Source: Umezawaea tangerina
Lineage (GTDB): Bacteria > Actinomycetota > Actinomycetes > Mycobacteriales > Pseudonocardiaceae
Assembly: GCF_003002815.1 (NCBI RefSeq)
Contig: NZ_PVTF01000007.1
Span: forward strand, 186,001 to 250,000
Reading direction: 5' to 3'
DNA: 64,000 nt
Position numbers and translations under genes: made by a program. The notes beneath the pieces were generated by a model. That model made no database searches. It was not told where the DNA came from and saw nothing but the letters and a program-made list of their open reading frames with translations. Positions 24,345 to 33,399 of this stretch are shown one piece after another; positions within the stretch are counted from its first letter, which is position 1; each line of letters begins with the position of its first letter.

Positions 24345-27287
24345 ATGCCGGACAAGCCCGCAGCGAGTGACTGGCCGTTGCTCGGCCGGTCGACCGAGTT
24401 GTCCCGGCTGTCGGAGTGCGCCAAGGCCGCGCACGCGGGCCACGCGCGGCTCGTCGTGGTGCGCGGCCCCGCGGGTGTGGGCCGCACGAGCCTGCTCGCC
24501 GCGGTGCGGCGGGACGTGCTCCGGCACAACGAGTTCCTCGTCCTGGACGCGACCTGCCCGGAGACCGACCGCGAGATCGGGTACTCCACCGTGCGCGCCC
24601 TGTTCGCTCCGGCGGAGGTCGCCGACGCCGCGGACGACGTGACCGCGCGGCACCGGGCCAGGGTCGGGGCCAAGTGGGCGCGGGAGGCGCTGACCGCCAG
24701 CCGCTCGGCCGGTGCCGACATGCCGCGGCTGCTGCACTACCAGGTGCTCTACGGCCTGTTCTGGCTCGCCGCGGAGGTGATGACCGACCGGCCGCTGGCG
24801 ATCGTGCTCGACGACGCGCAGTGGTGCGACGAGCTCTCGTTGCGCTGGCTGGAGTTCCTGCTGCGCCGCGCGGACCGGCTGCCGCTGCTGGTGGTGCTCG
24901 GTCAGCGCACCGACACCCACGGCCTCGCCCAGGACATCCTGGCGGGCATGGTCGCCGACTCCCGCGCGGAGACCGTGGACCTCCCGCCGCTCGCCCCGGC
25001 CGACGTCGCCGAGCTGGCGGGCATCGCCCTGGACGACCGGCTGGACCCGCTGTTCGTCCGCTCGTGCGCGGACGTGTCCAGGGGCAACCCGCTGCTGCTG
25101 CGCCGGCTGCTGGAGGAGCTGGCGCGGTCCGGTGTCAGCACGGACGCGACCGGAGCGGGCGCGGTGGCCCGCGTCGGCGGCGCGGTCGTCGTCGAGTCGG
25201 CGCTGGACCGGCTCGTCGAGCAGCCGGAGCCGGTGCGCGCCGTCGCCACGGCGGTGGCGGTGCTGGACGGCATGTCCGGGGACGTCGGCCCGCAGTCGCT
25301 CGGGGAGCTGGCCGGGGTCCCGCCCAGACAGGTCTCCGAGGCGCTGGACGCGCTGCGCCGCATCGACGTGCTCCAGCCCGGCTCGCTCGGGTTCGCGCAC
25401 GACTCCCTGTCGGCCAGCATGATCGGGCGGATCGCGGGGGAGGAGGTCGAGCGGCTGCGCTCCAAGGCCGCGAGGCTGCTCAACGACGCCGGGTGGGCGG
25501 CCGAGGACATCGCCGGGCACCTGATGCTGCTGTCCGACCTGCCGGAGTCCTGGATGCTGGGCGTGCTGGTCGAGGCGGCCGCGTGCGCCCAGCGGCGGCA
25601 CGCCCACGGGGTCGCGGTCGGTTACCTGCGCCGCGCCATCGCCCTCGGTCGGGACGAGGCCGCCCGACCGCACCTGCGGGTCGACCTCGCCCGGTCGCTG
25701 GCCGAGTCCGACCCGGTGGCGGCGCTGAGGCAGCTGGACATCGCGATCTCCGAGACGACCGACCCGCGGACCAGGGCGGTCATCGCCGCCCAGTTCGGCT
25801 GCACCGCGCTCGTCGCGCGCCGGGCGCCCGAGGGCGTCCGCGTGGTCGGCGGGGTGCTCGACGAGCTGAACCTGGTGGTGGGCGACCGTCCGTCGCCCGC
25901 TGACCGGGAGCTGCTCGCGATGGTCGAGTGGGTGCTGCTCGCCACCGGTACCGTCGAGCGGTCGACGGTCGGCCTCGTCCGCGCGAGGGCGCGCGCGACG
26001 ACCCCGCCGTCCGGGCACAGCCCAGGGGAACGGCAGGTGCTCGCCGTCATGTCCGCGCTGGCCGCGGACGAGTGCCAGCCGGTGGGCCGCGTGGTCGACT
26101 GGGCCACCCGCGCGACGCGCGTGCTGCCCGACACCGGGGACTGGGCGATCCTCCACGCCGCCCGCGCGCTGCGCCTGGCCGACGAGGTCGAGGCCTCGCA
26201 CGCGGTGTACGGCTGGATCGCCGACCGGGGCGGCGAGCACACGTCGGCGGGGCACGTCCTCGCCCTGGCGGGCCGCGCGCTCCTGCACAACTCGACCGGC
26301 GACCTGCACGCCGCGGCGGCGGAGGGCGACCGCGCGCTGGCCGCGCGGACTCCCGGACAGGCCCGCACCGCGATGCCGGAGATCGTGCGCGCCCTCACCT
26401 TCACGGCGCAGGACCAACCGGACCGGGCCGATCACCTGCTGGACCTGGTCGAGGGGCCCCGCATCGAGGAGGTGGTCGACGAGTGGCGGTTCTACCTGCT
26501 CGCGAGGGGCCACGCCCGGTGGGTGGCGGGTGACCTGGACGCCGCTCTGGAGCACCTGCTCGCCTGCGGACGCGCCCTGGCCGAGTGCGGTGTCACCAAC
26601 CCGGTGGTCGCGCCGTGGTGGGTCGGCGCGGTGAGCGTGCTGACCCGGCTGGGGCGGACGGCGGAGGCGCGCCGCGTCGCGGAGGAGGGGCAGGACCTGG
26701 CCCGGCGCTGGCCGACGCCGCGCGCGATCGGGCTGGGGCTGCTGGCGGAGGGGACCGCCAGTGCGGGCACCCGCGCGGTGGAGCTGCTGGAGGAGGCCGT
26801 GCGCGTGCTGTCCACGAGCCCCGCGCAGCTGGATCTCGCGCACGCCGAGCGCAGGCTGGGCGCCGCCCAGCTGAGGCTGGGCGACGCCGGGGCGGCCCGC
26901 AAGCACCTGCGCGTCTCGATGGACCTGGCCACCCTGTGCGGGTCCACCGCGCTCGTGCGGACGGCGGGCCGGTTCCACGCCGCCGCGGGCGGGAGGCGCC
27001 GCCAGTCCGGCCGGTCCGCCGTGGACAACCTGACGGAGGCGGAGCGCAGGGTCGCCGACATCGCCGCGCGGGGCAGCAGCAACAAGGAGATCGCCGAGGC
27101 CCTCTTCGTCACCGTCCGGACGGTCGAGATGCACCTGACCAACATCTACCGCAAGCTCGGCGTCTCCAGGCGGTCCGCGCTGGCCGAGATGCTCCCCGGC
27201 ACGCCGCCGCGGCACCGGGGACACGACGACGGTCCGCCGGGCCGGGACGCGCACCTCGGCGTCCCCACCGGCGCCGAGAGGGGCTGA
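24345..27287 (+). CDS. LAL-type LuxR regulator, first of a tandem pair
   Basis: The 980-residue regulator has an N-terminal STAND-type ATPase, a long TPR-like helical region and a C-terminal LuxR helix-turn-helix (about 895-950; LTEAERRVADIAARGSSNKE, VEMHLTNIYRKLGV). Walker A reads GPAGVGRTS (41-49), with R47 where lysine is usual; Walker B is LAIVLDDAQW. Its length matches the LAL regulators of nystatin and amphotericin clusters (RI-RIII group, about 930-970 residues from memory). It starts 233 bases after the PAS-LuxR gene with AAGGG before the ATG, and only 2 bases separate its stop from the next LAL gene. Confidence 0.9.
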   Translation: MPDKPAASDWPLLGRSTELSRLSECAKAAHAGHARLVVVRGPAGVGRTSLLAAVRRDVLRHNEFLVLDATCPETDREIGYSTVRALFAPAEVADAADDVTARHRARVGAKWAREALTASRSAGADMPRLLHYQVLYGLFWLAAEVMTDRPLAIVLDDAQWCDELSLRWLEFLLRRADRLPLLVVLGQRTDTHGLAQDILAGMVADSRAETVDLPPLAPADVAELAGIALDDRLDPLFVRSCADVSRGNPLLLRRLLEELARSGVSTDATGAGAVARVGGAVVVESALDRLVEQPEPVRAVATAVAVLDGMSGDVGPQSLGELAGVPPRQVSEALDALRRIDVLQPGSLGFAHDSLSASMIGRIAGEEVERLRSKAARLLNDAGWAAEDIAGHLMLLSDLPESWMLGVLVEAAACAQRRHAHGVAVGYLRRAIALGRDEAARPHLRVDLARSLAESDPVAALRQLDIAISETTDPRTRAVIAAQFGCTALVARRAPEGVRVVGGVLDELNLVVGDRPSPADRELLAMVEWVLLATGTVERSTVGLVRARARATTPPSGHSPGERQVLAVMSALAADECQPVGRVVDWATRATRVLPDTGDWAILHAARALRLADEVEASHAVYGWIADRGGEHTSAGHVLALAGRALLHNSTGDLHAAAAEGDRALAARTPGQARTAMPEIVRALTFTAQDQPDRADHLLDLVEGPRIEEVVDEWRFYLLARGHARWVAGDLDAALEHLLACGRALAECGVTNPVVAPWWVGAVSVLTRLGRTAEARRVAEEGQDLARRWPTPRAIGLGLLAEGTASAGTRAVELLEEAVRVLSTSPAQLDLAHAERRLGAAQLRLGDAGAARKHLRVSMDLATLCGSTALVRTAGRFHAAAGGRRRQSGRSAVDNLTEAERRVADIAARGSSNKEIAEALFVTVRTVEMHLTNIYRKLGVSRRSALAEMLPGTPPRHRGHDDGPPGRDAHLGVPTGAERG

Positions 27288-27289
27288 GC

Positions 27290-30172
27290 GTGTTCCTGGA
27301 GCGGGAGGGCGGGCTGGCCGCCGTCACCGACGCGGTGCGCGAGGCCCGCAAGGGCAACGGCTCGCTGCTGCTGGTGACCGGTGCGGTCGGTGCCGGGCGC
27401 ACGACGTTCCTGGGCGGGCTGCCCACCCTGGTGGGGCGCGACTCGGCGGACGAGGGCATCCGGGTGCTGCGGGCCAACGGCGCGTGGCTGGAGCAGGACC
27501 ACTCGCTGGGTGTGGTCCACCAGCTGCTCGACCCGGTCATGGTCGCCTCGCCCAAGCCCGCCAGGGAGAGGTGGCTGCAGGGCGCGGACGCCTGCCGCCC
27601 GCTGTTCACCTACCGGGCCTTCGAGCACGACGTGCCCGAGTCCGAGTACGCCACGCCCGAGGCGTTGCGGGGGCTGCTGGCGCTGGTGCGCAACCTCAGC
27701 GCCGACACGCCGCTGCTGATCCTCGTGGACGACCTCCAGTGGGTGGACGCCGCGTCGCTGCGCTGGCTCGGGCTGCTGTCCGAGCACCTGGCGGGTACCG
27801 CCGCCACCGTCGTCCTCGCCCTGCGCGAAGGGGTGGAGCCCGTCAACCAGGAGGCGGTCCGGCGGATCGTCGAGGCCGCGACGCGGGTGCTGCCGCTGGG
27901 CCCGTTGGGGATCGCGAGCACGCGGGTGCTGGTGCACGCGGAGTTCTACACGGCCGGGCAGGACGAGTTCGTGTGGGCGTGCCAGACGACCTCCGGCGGC
28001 AACCCGCTGTTCCTCGTCAGCCTGCTCGCCTCGCTGGCGGCCCGCGGCGTGCCGCCGACCGCCGAGGGTGCGGCACTGGTGCGCACCTCCCGGCCGGAAC
28101 GGCTGCGCGCCCGGTTCACCGCCTGCCTGATGGCCCTCCCGCTCGGGGTGCGGGACGTGGCCCAGGCGATGAGCGTGCTGGGCGAACTGACCGACCGCGA
28201 GCTGCTCTGCAGGCTCCTCGGCATCACCGCCGAGGCGTGCGCGGAGGCGCTGACCGTCCTGAGCAGGCTCGGCCTGCTCGCGGCGGGCCTGCCGCACCGG
28301 TTCTGCCACCCCGTCGTGCAGGAGGCCGTCGAACAGGTCATGTCCGCGACCGAGCGCGAGCACATCCAGCTCAACGCCGCGTTGCTGCTGCACGACAGCG
28401 GGCGCTCGGCGGAGCAGACGGCGACGCACCTGCTCGCGACGATGAGCCAGGGCGACGACCGGGCGACCGCCGCGCTGAGGTCGGCCGCCACCGACGCGCT
28501 GGACCGGGGCGCGCCCGTCCTGGCCGCCCACTGCCTGCGCCGGGCGCTGCAGGTGTGCCCACCCGACGGGGCCGACCGCGCGGCGCTGCTGGTCGACCTG
28601 GCCACCGCCGAGCGCGAGTTCGACTCCAACGCGGCCATCCGGCACGTCATGCAGGCCCTTCCACTGCTCTCCTCCGCGTACGACCGGGCCCTAGCGGTCT
28701 CCCGGATCGCGCCGCTCCTGCTCGTCGGGGTCTCCGAGCGCGCGCGGAACGTCGTCGAGCGGGCCGCCGCCGACCTCGGCACCCCGGACGCGCTGACCGG
28801 CCAGACCAGGGACCTCGCGCTGCGGCTGAAGGGCAGGCTGAGCCTGGTCAACGAGTGGGCGGTGTCCGACCTGTTCGCCGACGTCGACGCGCTGGGCGAG
28901 CCGGACGCCCGACCGGACCTGTCCACCGGCGGCGCGCGCGAGCTGGCCACCGCGCTGCTGCACACCGGCACCGTGCGGCTGCGGCTGCCCGCGCGGGTCG
29001 TCGCGGACATGAGCAGCCGCCTGCTGGCCGCGGAACGGCCGGACTTCGCCCACGTGCACACCCTGCTGCCGATGCTCACCCCCGTGCTGCTGGCGGCCGA
29101 CGCCGTGCAGCGGGCGGTCCCCTGGCTGGACGTGGCGCTGAACCAGGCGCGCCTGCGCAACTCGCTGACGGCGCAGGTGGGCATCCGCTGCGAGCAGGCG
29201 CTCGTGCACATCGGGCTCGGCGACCTGCGCGCGGCCAAGGCCATGGCGACCGAGGCGTGGAACCTCGCCGACGACGGCTGGTCGGACGGGCTGGGGGCGG
29301 CGAGCGTGACCCTGGCCGCGGTCGCGCTCGAGACCGGGGACGTGCAGCTGGGCGAGGCGGTGCTCGAACGCACCTCGCGCCGCGCGGGCGCGTACCCGCG
29401 GGTCGGCAGGAACGCGGTCCTGTTGCTGCTGCGCGGTTTCCTCGTCGGTCGGACCGACCCGCGCGGAGGGCTCGGCTACGTCCTGGACTGCGGACAGCTG
29501 CTCGAGGACGCCGGGTGGACCAACCCCGTGCTGCACCCCTGGCGCAAGTGGGCCGCGACCTCGTACCTGAAGCTCGGCGACCTGGACTCCGCGCACCGGC
29601 TGGCCGACGAGGACCACGCGCTCGCGGTGCGGTGGGGCGCGCCCGCCGCGATGGGTAGCGCCCTGCTGCTGCGGGGGATGCTGGCCGGGGGAGCGGAGGG
29701 CGTCGACCTGACCCAGCGCGCCGTCGACGTGCTGGCGGGCTCGGCCAGCGCGCTGCTCAGGGCGAAGGCGTTGACGCAGCTGGGCGGCATGCTGCGGGCC
29801 GACGGGGACCCCCGCGCCGACCAGGTCCTGCGCGACGGCCGCGACCTGGCCACCAGGTGCGGCGCGGACTGGCTCGCCAGGCGGGCGACCGCGCACCTGG
29901 CCGGGGCCGACCGCGGCACCGGGCGGCTCGAGCTGACGCACGCCGAGCTGCGGGTGGCCCGGCTGGTCGTCGACGGCAGGACCAACCGGGAGATCGCGGA
30001 CGAGCTGGCCGTGGCCCTGCGCACCGTGGAGAAGCACCTCACGAGCGCCTACCGCAAGCTGGAGGTGTCGGGCCGGGCGGCGCTGGCCGACGGCCTGCGC
30101 TCCGCGGACGGCGACGACCGCGAACCGGCGCAGGTGCCCGTGACGCCGGGCAGCGGCTGGTGGTCGCGGTAG
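27290..30172 (+). CDS. LAL-type LuxR regulator, second of a tandem pair
   Basis: The 960-residue protein has the same layout as its upstream neighbour. Walker A GAVGAGRTT (31-39) again has arginine (R37) in place of lysine. Walker B is LLILVDDLQW, and TPR-like helices lead to a C-terminal LuxR domain (about 880-935; LTHAELRVARLVVDGRTNRE, VEKHLTSAYRKLEV). The GTG start lies 2 bases after the previous stop, with GAGAGG upstream, so the two are almost certainly one operon. The two are clearly diverged, so the pair is not a recent duplication. Confidence 0.9.
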   Translation: MFLEREGGLAAVTDAVREARKGNGSLLLVTGAVGAGRTTFLGGLPTLVGRDSADEGIRVLRANGAWLEQDHSLGVVHQLLDPVMVASPKPARERWLQGADACRPLFTYRAFEHDVPESEYATPEALRGLLALVRNLSADTPLLILVDDLQWVDAASLRWLGLLSEHLAGTAATVVLALREGVEPVNQEAVRRIVEAATRVLPLGPLGIASTRVLVHAEFYTAGQDEFVWACQTTSGGNPLFLVSLLASLAARGVPPTAEGAALVRTSRPERLRARFTACLMALPLGVRDVAQAMSVLGELTDRELLCRLLGITAEACAEALTVLSRLGLLAAGLPHRFCHPVVQEAVEQVMSATEREHIQLNAALLLHDSGRSAEQTATHLLATMSQGDDRATAALRSAATDALDRGAPVLAAHCLRRALQVCPPDGADRAALLVDLATAEREFDSNAAIRHVMQALPLLSSAYDRALAVSRIAPLLLVGVSERARNVVERAAADLGTPDALTGQTRDLALRLKGRLSLVNEWAVSDLFADVDALGEPDARPDLSTGGARELATALLHTGTVRLRLPARVVADMSSRLLAAERPDFAHVHTLLPMLTPVLLAADAVQRAVPWLDVALNQARLRNSLTAQVGIRCEQALVHIGLGDLRAAKAMATEAWNLADDGWSDGLGAASVTLAAVALETGDVQLGEAVLERTSRRAGAYPRVGRNAVLLLLRGFLVGRTDPRGGLGYVLDCGQLLEDAGWTNPVLHPWRKWAATSYLKLGDLDSAHRLADEDHALAVRWGAPAAMGSALLLRGMLAGGAEGVDLTQRAVDVLAGSASALLRAKALTQLGGMLRADGDPRADQVLRDGRDLATRCGADWLARRATAHLAGADRGTGRLELTHAELRVARLVVDGRTNREIADELAVALRTVEKHLTSAYRKLEVSGRAALADGLRSADGDDREPAQVPVTPGSGWWSR

Positions 30173-30188
30173 CAAGTCGTTGGAACCA

Positions 30189-30204
30189 CTAGGGTTTTCC
30201 GGAC
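30189..30204 (+). promoter_or_regulatory. Candidate PAS-LuxR (PimM-like) operator before the P450 gene
   Basis: CTAGGGTTTTCCGGAC matches 13 of 16 positions of the PimM consensus CTVGGGAWWTCCCBAG (quoted from memory). It ends 50 bases before the P450 start, almost the same distance and orientation as the matching site before the exporter genes. Confidence 0.55.
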
Positions 30205-30254
30205 GGGCACCCCTTGAGACTGGTCATCCGCAACATCTTTGAGAGGAAACAACA

Positions 30255-31430
30255 GTGACCTCAGCCGATGAGCTGCCGAGGATGACCGAGATGTTCTCGC
30301 CCCTGTTCGGGCAGAACGACTACCTGCGCGAGCTCCAGGCCAAGCAGCCGATCTGGAAGGTGCGCACGCCCGCGGGCGACGAGGCCTGGCTGGTGGTGCG
30401 GCACGCCGAGATCCGGGCCCTGCTGGTGAACCGCAAGCTGGTGCGGTCGCACCCGGACCCGACGAACGCGGCGCAGTACGTGCAGAGCCCCATCTTCGAC
30501 ATGGTGCGGTCGGAGCCGATCGACCACTCCAGGTTCCGGGCCGTGCTCACGCCGTTCTTCTCCCAGTCCGCCATGCGCGCCATCGAGCCCCTCGTCGTGT
30601 CCATCGTGGACGAGCTGGTCGACTCGCTGGCGGCCCGCACGCCGCCGGTGGACCTCCAGGAGCACTTCTCGGTGCCGATGGGGATGCGCGTCCTGTGCGC
30701 GTTCGTCGGCATCCCCGACTCGGAGTGGCGTTCCCTGCACGGGATGCTCTACGAGATGGCGGTCCTCGACGAGCAGGACCACGCGCGCAAGCACGCCACC
30801 AAGGTCGGCCAGTACCTTCAGGAGCGGGTGGCCGGCAAGCGGCTGGAACGCGGCAACGACGTGCTGTCCGGGCTGGTCGCGGCGGGCCTGGCCGACGACG
30901 AGGTCGCCAGGCTGGGCACCATGCTGATGTTCGCGGGCGGTGACAGCGTCGCGAACAGCATCGGCTACGGACTCGGCCGCCTGGCCGCCAACCCGGACCT
31001 GAGGGACGCGCTGATCAAGGACACCGACCTGGTCCCGGCGGCGGTGGAGGAGCTGCTGCGCACCGCGACCTACGGCGGCGGGGCGCACCCGCACTACGCG
31101 GCGGAGGACATCGAGATCGCCGGGGTGACGATCCGCGCCGGGGACCTGGTGCTGCCCGACTTCGCGCTGGCGAACTTCGACGAGCGCGTCTTCGAGAACG
31201 CCGACGAGATCGACTTCGGCCGGAAGTCCAACCCGCACCTGGCTTTCGCGCACGGCGTCTGGCACTGCCTCGGTGCCCCGCTGGCGCGGATGGAGCTGGC
31301 CATCGCGGTCAGGGCGCTGCTCGCCCGGTTCCCGACCCTGCGCCTGCCCGACGCGGCGGAAGAGGCCGCGGCGGGCACCGAGCAGGCCCGGCTGAGCTCC
31401 ACCATGGACCGGCTCCTGATCGCCTGGTGA
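30255..31430 (+). CDS. Cytochrome P450, probable macrolide methyl-to-carboxyl oxidase (NysN/AmphN/PimG-like)
   Basis: The 391-residue actinomycete-type P450 has the heme cysteine C338 in FAHGVWHCLGAPLAR, the E266-x-x-R269 pair and the I-helix motif AGGDS with D230-S231 (serine in place of the usual threonine). The start is GTG after GAGAGGAAA. In nystatin and amphotericin clusters one P450 oxidises the methyl branch at C16 to a carboxyl group and another adds a late hydroxyl. Module 3 here supplies exactly one methyl branch, so the carboxyl-forming role is the best guess. No ferredoxin gene is adjacent. Its position next to the exporter differs from the usual site downstream of the PKS genes. 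Confidence 0.85.
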   Translation: MTSADELPRMTEMFSPLFGQNDYLRELQAKQPIWKVRTPAGDEAWLVVRHAEIRALLVNRKLVRSHPDPTNAAQYVQSPIFDMVRSEPIDHSRFRAVLTPFFSQSAMRAIEPLVVSIVDELVDSLAARTPPVDLQEHFSVPMGMRVLCAFVGIPDSEWRSLHGMLYEMAVLDEQDHARKHATKVGQYLQERVAGKRLERGNDVLSGLVAAGLADDEVARLGTMLMFAGGDSVANSIGYGLGRLAANPDLRDALIKDTDLVPAAVEELLRTATYGGGAHPHYAAEDIEIAGVTIRAGDLVLPDFALANFDERVFENADEIDFGRKSNPHLAFAHGVWHCLGAPLARMELAIAVRALLARFPTLRLPDAAEEAAAGTEQARLSSTMDRLLIAW

Positions 31431-31441
31431 CCGCCCGCGCG

Positions 31442-31482
31442 GGGGAGCGGCCGGACCGGCCTCACCGGTCCGGCCGCTCCCC
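31442..31482. terminator. Bidirectional terminator between the P450 and exporter genes
   Basis: A perfect 18-bp stem (GGGGAGCGGCCGGACCGG and complement) with a 5-base loop serves both converging genes. The right arm is the last codons of the exporter gene, and its stop codon falls in the loop. Confidence 0.85.
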
Positions 31483-33399
31483 TTCGTCCGCGGTCCGCGC
31501 GAACTGCGCGGCGACCAGGTTCGCGTAGGAACCCTTGGCGCGCAACAGCTCCTCGTGGGTACCGCGTTCGACGATCCGCCCGTCCCCCATCACGAGGATG
31601 AGGTCCGCGTCCTGGATCGTGGAGAGCCGGTGCGCGATCACGAAGCAGGTGCGGCCCGCGCGCAACGACGTCATCGCCCGCTGGATGAGCACCTCGCTGC
31701 GGGTGTCCACGGAGCTGGTGGCCTCGTCCAGGATCAGGATCGCCGGGTCGGCCAGGAACGCCCTCGCCACCGTGATGAGCTGCTTCTCGCCCGCGCTGAC
31801 CGCGGCCGTCTCGGTGAGCACGGTGTCGTAGCCGTCGGGCATCGTGCGGACGAAGTGGTCGACCCGGACGGCCTTCGCCGCGGCGACGACCTGTTCGCGC
31901 GTGGCACCGGGCAGGCCGTAGGCGATGTTGTCGGCGATCGTCCCCTCGAACAGCCAGGTGTCCTGCAGCACGAGCCCGGTCCTGGACCGCACGTCCTGCC
32001 GGGTCATCGTCGCGATGTCCCGGCCGTCCACCAGGATCCGGCCGCCGTCGACCTCGTGGAAGCGCATCAGCAGGTTGCCCAGCGTGGTCTTGCCCGCACC
32101 GGTCGGACCGACGATCGCGACCACCTGACCGGGCCGCGCCACCAGCGAGAGGTCCTCGATCAGCGGGCGGTCGGCGGTGTAGCGGAAGCTCACGCGGTCG
32201 AACTCGACGCTGCCCCGCACGGTGTCCACGCGGTCGGCGTCCGGCGGGTCCGGCCGTTCCTCCTCCGCGTCGAGCAGTTCGAAGACCCGCTCGGCGGAGG
32301 CGAAGCCGGACTGCAGCTTGCCGATCACGCCGCCGATCTCGCCCGCCTGGTTGTTGAACTGGGTGGTGTAGAGCATGAACGCCTGCACGCTGCCGAGCGA
32401 CAGCGCGCCACCCGCCACCCGCAGCGCCCCGACGACCGCCACCATGACGTAGTTCAGGTTGGCCACGAACAGCAGCGCGGGCTCGATGGCCTCGGCGAGG
32501 AAGTGCGCCCGCCGTCCCGAGGCGCGCATCGCGTCGTTGCGCTCGTCGAACTCGGCCAGCGCGGCCTCGCGCCTGCCGAACACCCGGACCAGCGCGTGCG
32601 CGGTGTACATCTGCTCCACGTGGGAGTTGAGCGCGCCCGTGTCCGACCACAGCTCGACGAAGTGCGGCTTGGTGAGCTTGCTGACGCGGGCGACGATGTA
32701 CCCCGACAGCGGGATGCTCAGCAGCATCAGGAAGGTGAGCAGCGGCGAGATCACCAGCATCATCACCAGCACGGTCAGCAGGGCGAGCACCACCGACGCG
32801 AGCTTGCTGAAGGTCTGCTGCATGACCGTCTGGAGGTTGTCGACGTCGTTGGTGACCCGGCTGAGCAGCTCGCCGACCGGACGGCGGTCGAAGTAGCCGA
32901 GGGGGAGCCGGGGCAGCTTGGCCTCCACCCGCTCCCGCACGTCGGAGGCCACCCGCTGCACCACCTTCGCGGCGATCCGCTCCTGCAGGTACATGAACGA
33001 GGACGCGACCAGGTAGAGCGCGAGGGCGACGGCCAGCAGCACGGCGACCCGGCCGAACTCGACACCGCTGCCGGGCACCAGGTCGACGGTGCCGTACACC
33101 TCGGCGAGCGTGGTGTCGCCCGCCTCGCGCAGCCGGGCGATCGCCTCCTCCTTGCTCAGGCCCGCGGGCAGGGTCGACCCCGCGTACCCGGCGAACACCA
33201 GGTCGGTCGCCTTGCCGAGCAGCAGCGGTCCCATCGTGTTCGCGGCGACCCCTACGACGCAGCACACCATCGCCGCGACGGTCGGCAGCCGGTAGGGCCG
33301 CAGCAGGGAGACGAGCCTGCGCACCGTGCGCCGGGTGTCCTGCGGCCTGTCCGCGGGGCTCTCGACTTCCGCCTCGGGTGCGGCGGCCGGAGTGGTCAC
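31462..33399 (-). CDS. ABC exporter half-transporter, subunit 2 (catalytic nucleotide-binding domain)
   Basis: The 645-residue protein has an N-terminal six-helix membrane domain (about 40-375) fused to an ATPase domain. Walker A is GPTGAGKTT (from 431), Walker B ILILDE with catalytic E559, and H-loop H590 is in VIAHRLST. The signature motif is changed to SAGEK (535-539) instead of SGGQ. It overlaps the upstream exporter gene by 4 bases (GTGA), with AGGAGG before the GTG. With its partner it forms a heterodimeric exporter like the NysG/NysH and AmphG/AmphH pairs, probably removing the polyene from the cell. Confidence 0.92.
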   Translation of the reverse strand: MTTPAAAPEAEVESPADRPQDTRRTVRRLVSLLRPYRLPTVAAMVCCVVGVAANTMGPLLLGKATDLVFAGYAGSTLPAGLSKEEAIARLREAGDTTLAEVYGTVDLVPGSGVEFGRVAVLLAVALALYLVASSFMYLQERIAAKVVQRVASDVRERVEAKLPRLPLGYFDRRPVGELLSRVTNDVDNLQTVMQQTFSKLASVVLALLTVLVMMLVISPLLTFLMLLSIPLSGYIVARVSKLTKPHFVELWSDTGALNSHVEQMYTAHALVRVFGRREAALAEFDERNDAMRASGRRAHFLAEAIEPALLFVANLNYVMVAVVGALRVAGGALSLGSVQAFMLYTTQFNNQAGEIGGVIGKLQSGFASAERVFELLDAEEERPDPPDADRVDTVRGSVEFDRVSFRYTADRPLIEDLSLVARPGQVVAIVGPTGAGKTTLGNLLMRFHEVDGGRILVDGRDIATMTRQDVRSRTGLVLQDTWLFEGTIADNIAYGLPGATREQVVAAAKAVRVDHFVRTMPDGYDTVLTETAAVSAGEKQLITVARAFLADPAILILDEATSSVDTRSEVLIQRAMTSLRAGRTCFVIAHRLSTIQDADLILVMGDGRIVERGTHEELLRAKGSYANLVAAQFARTADEGERPDR

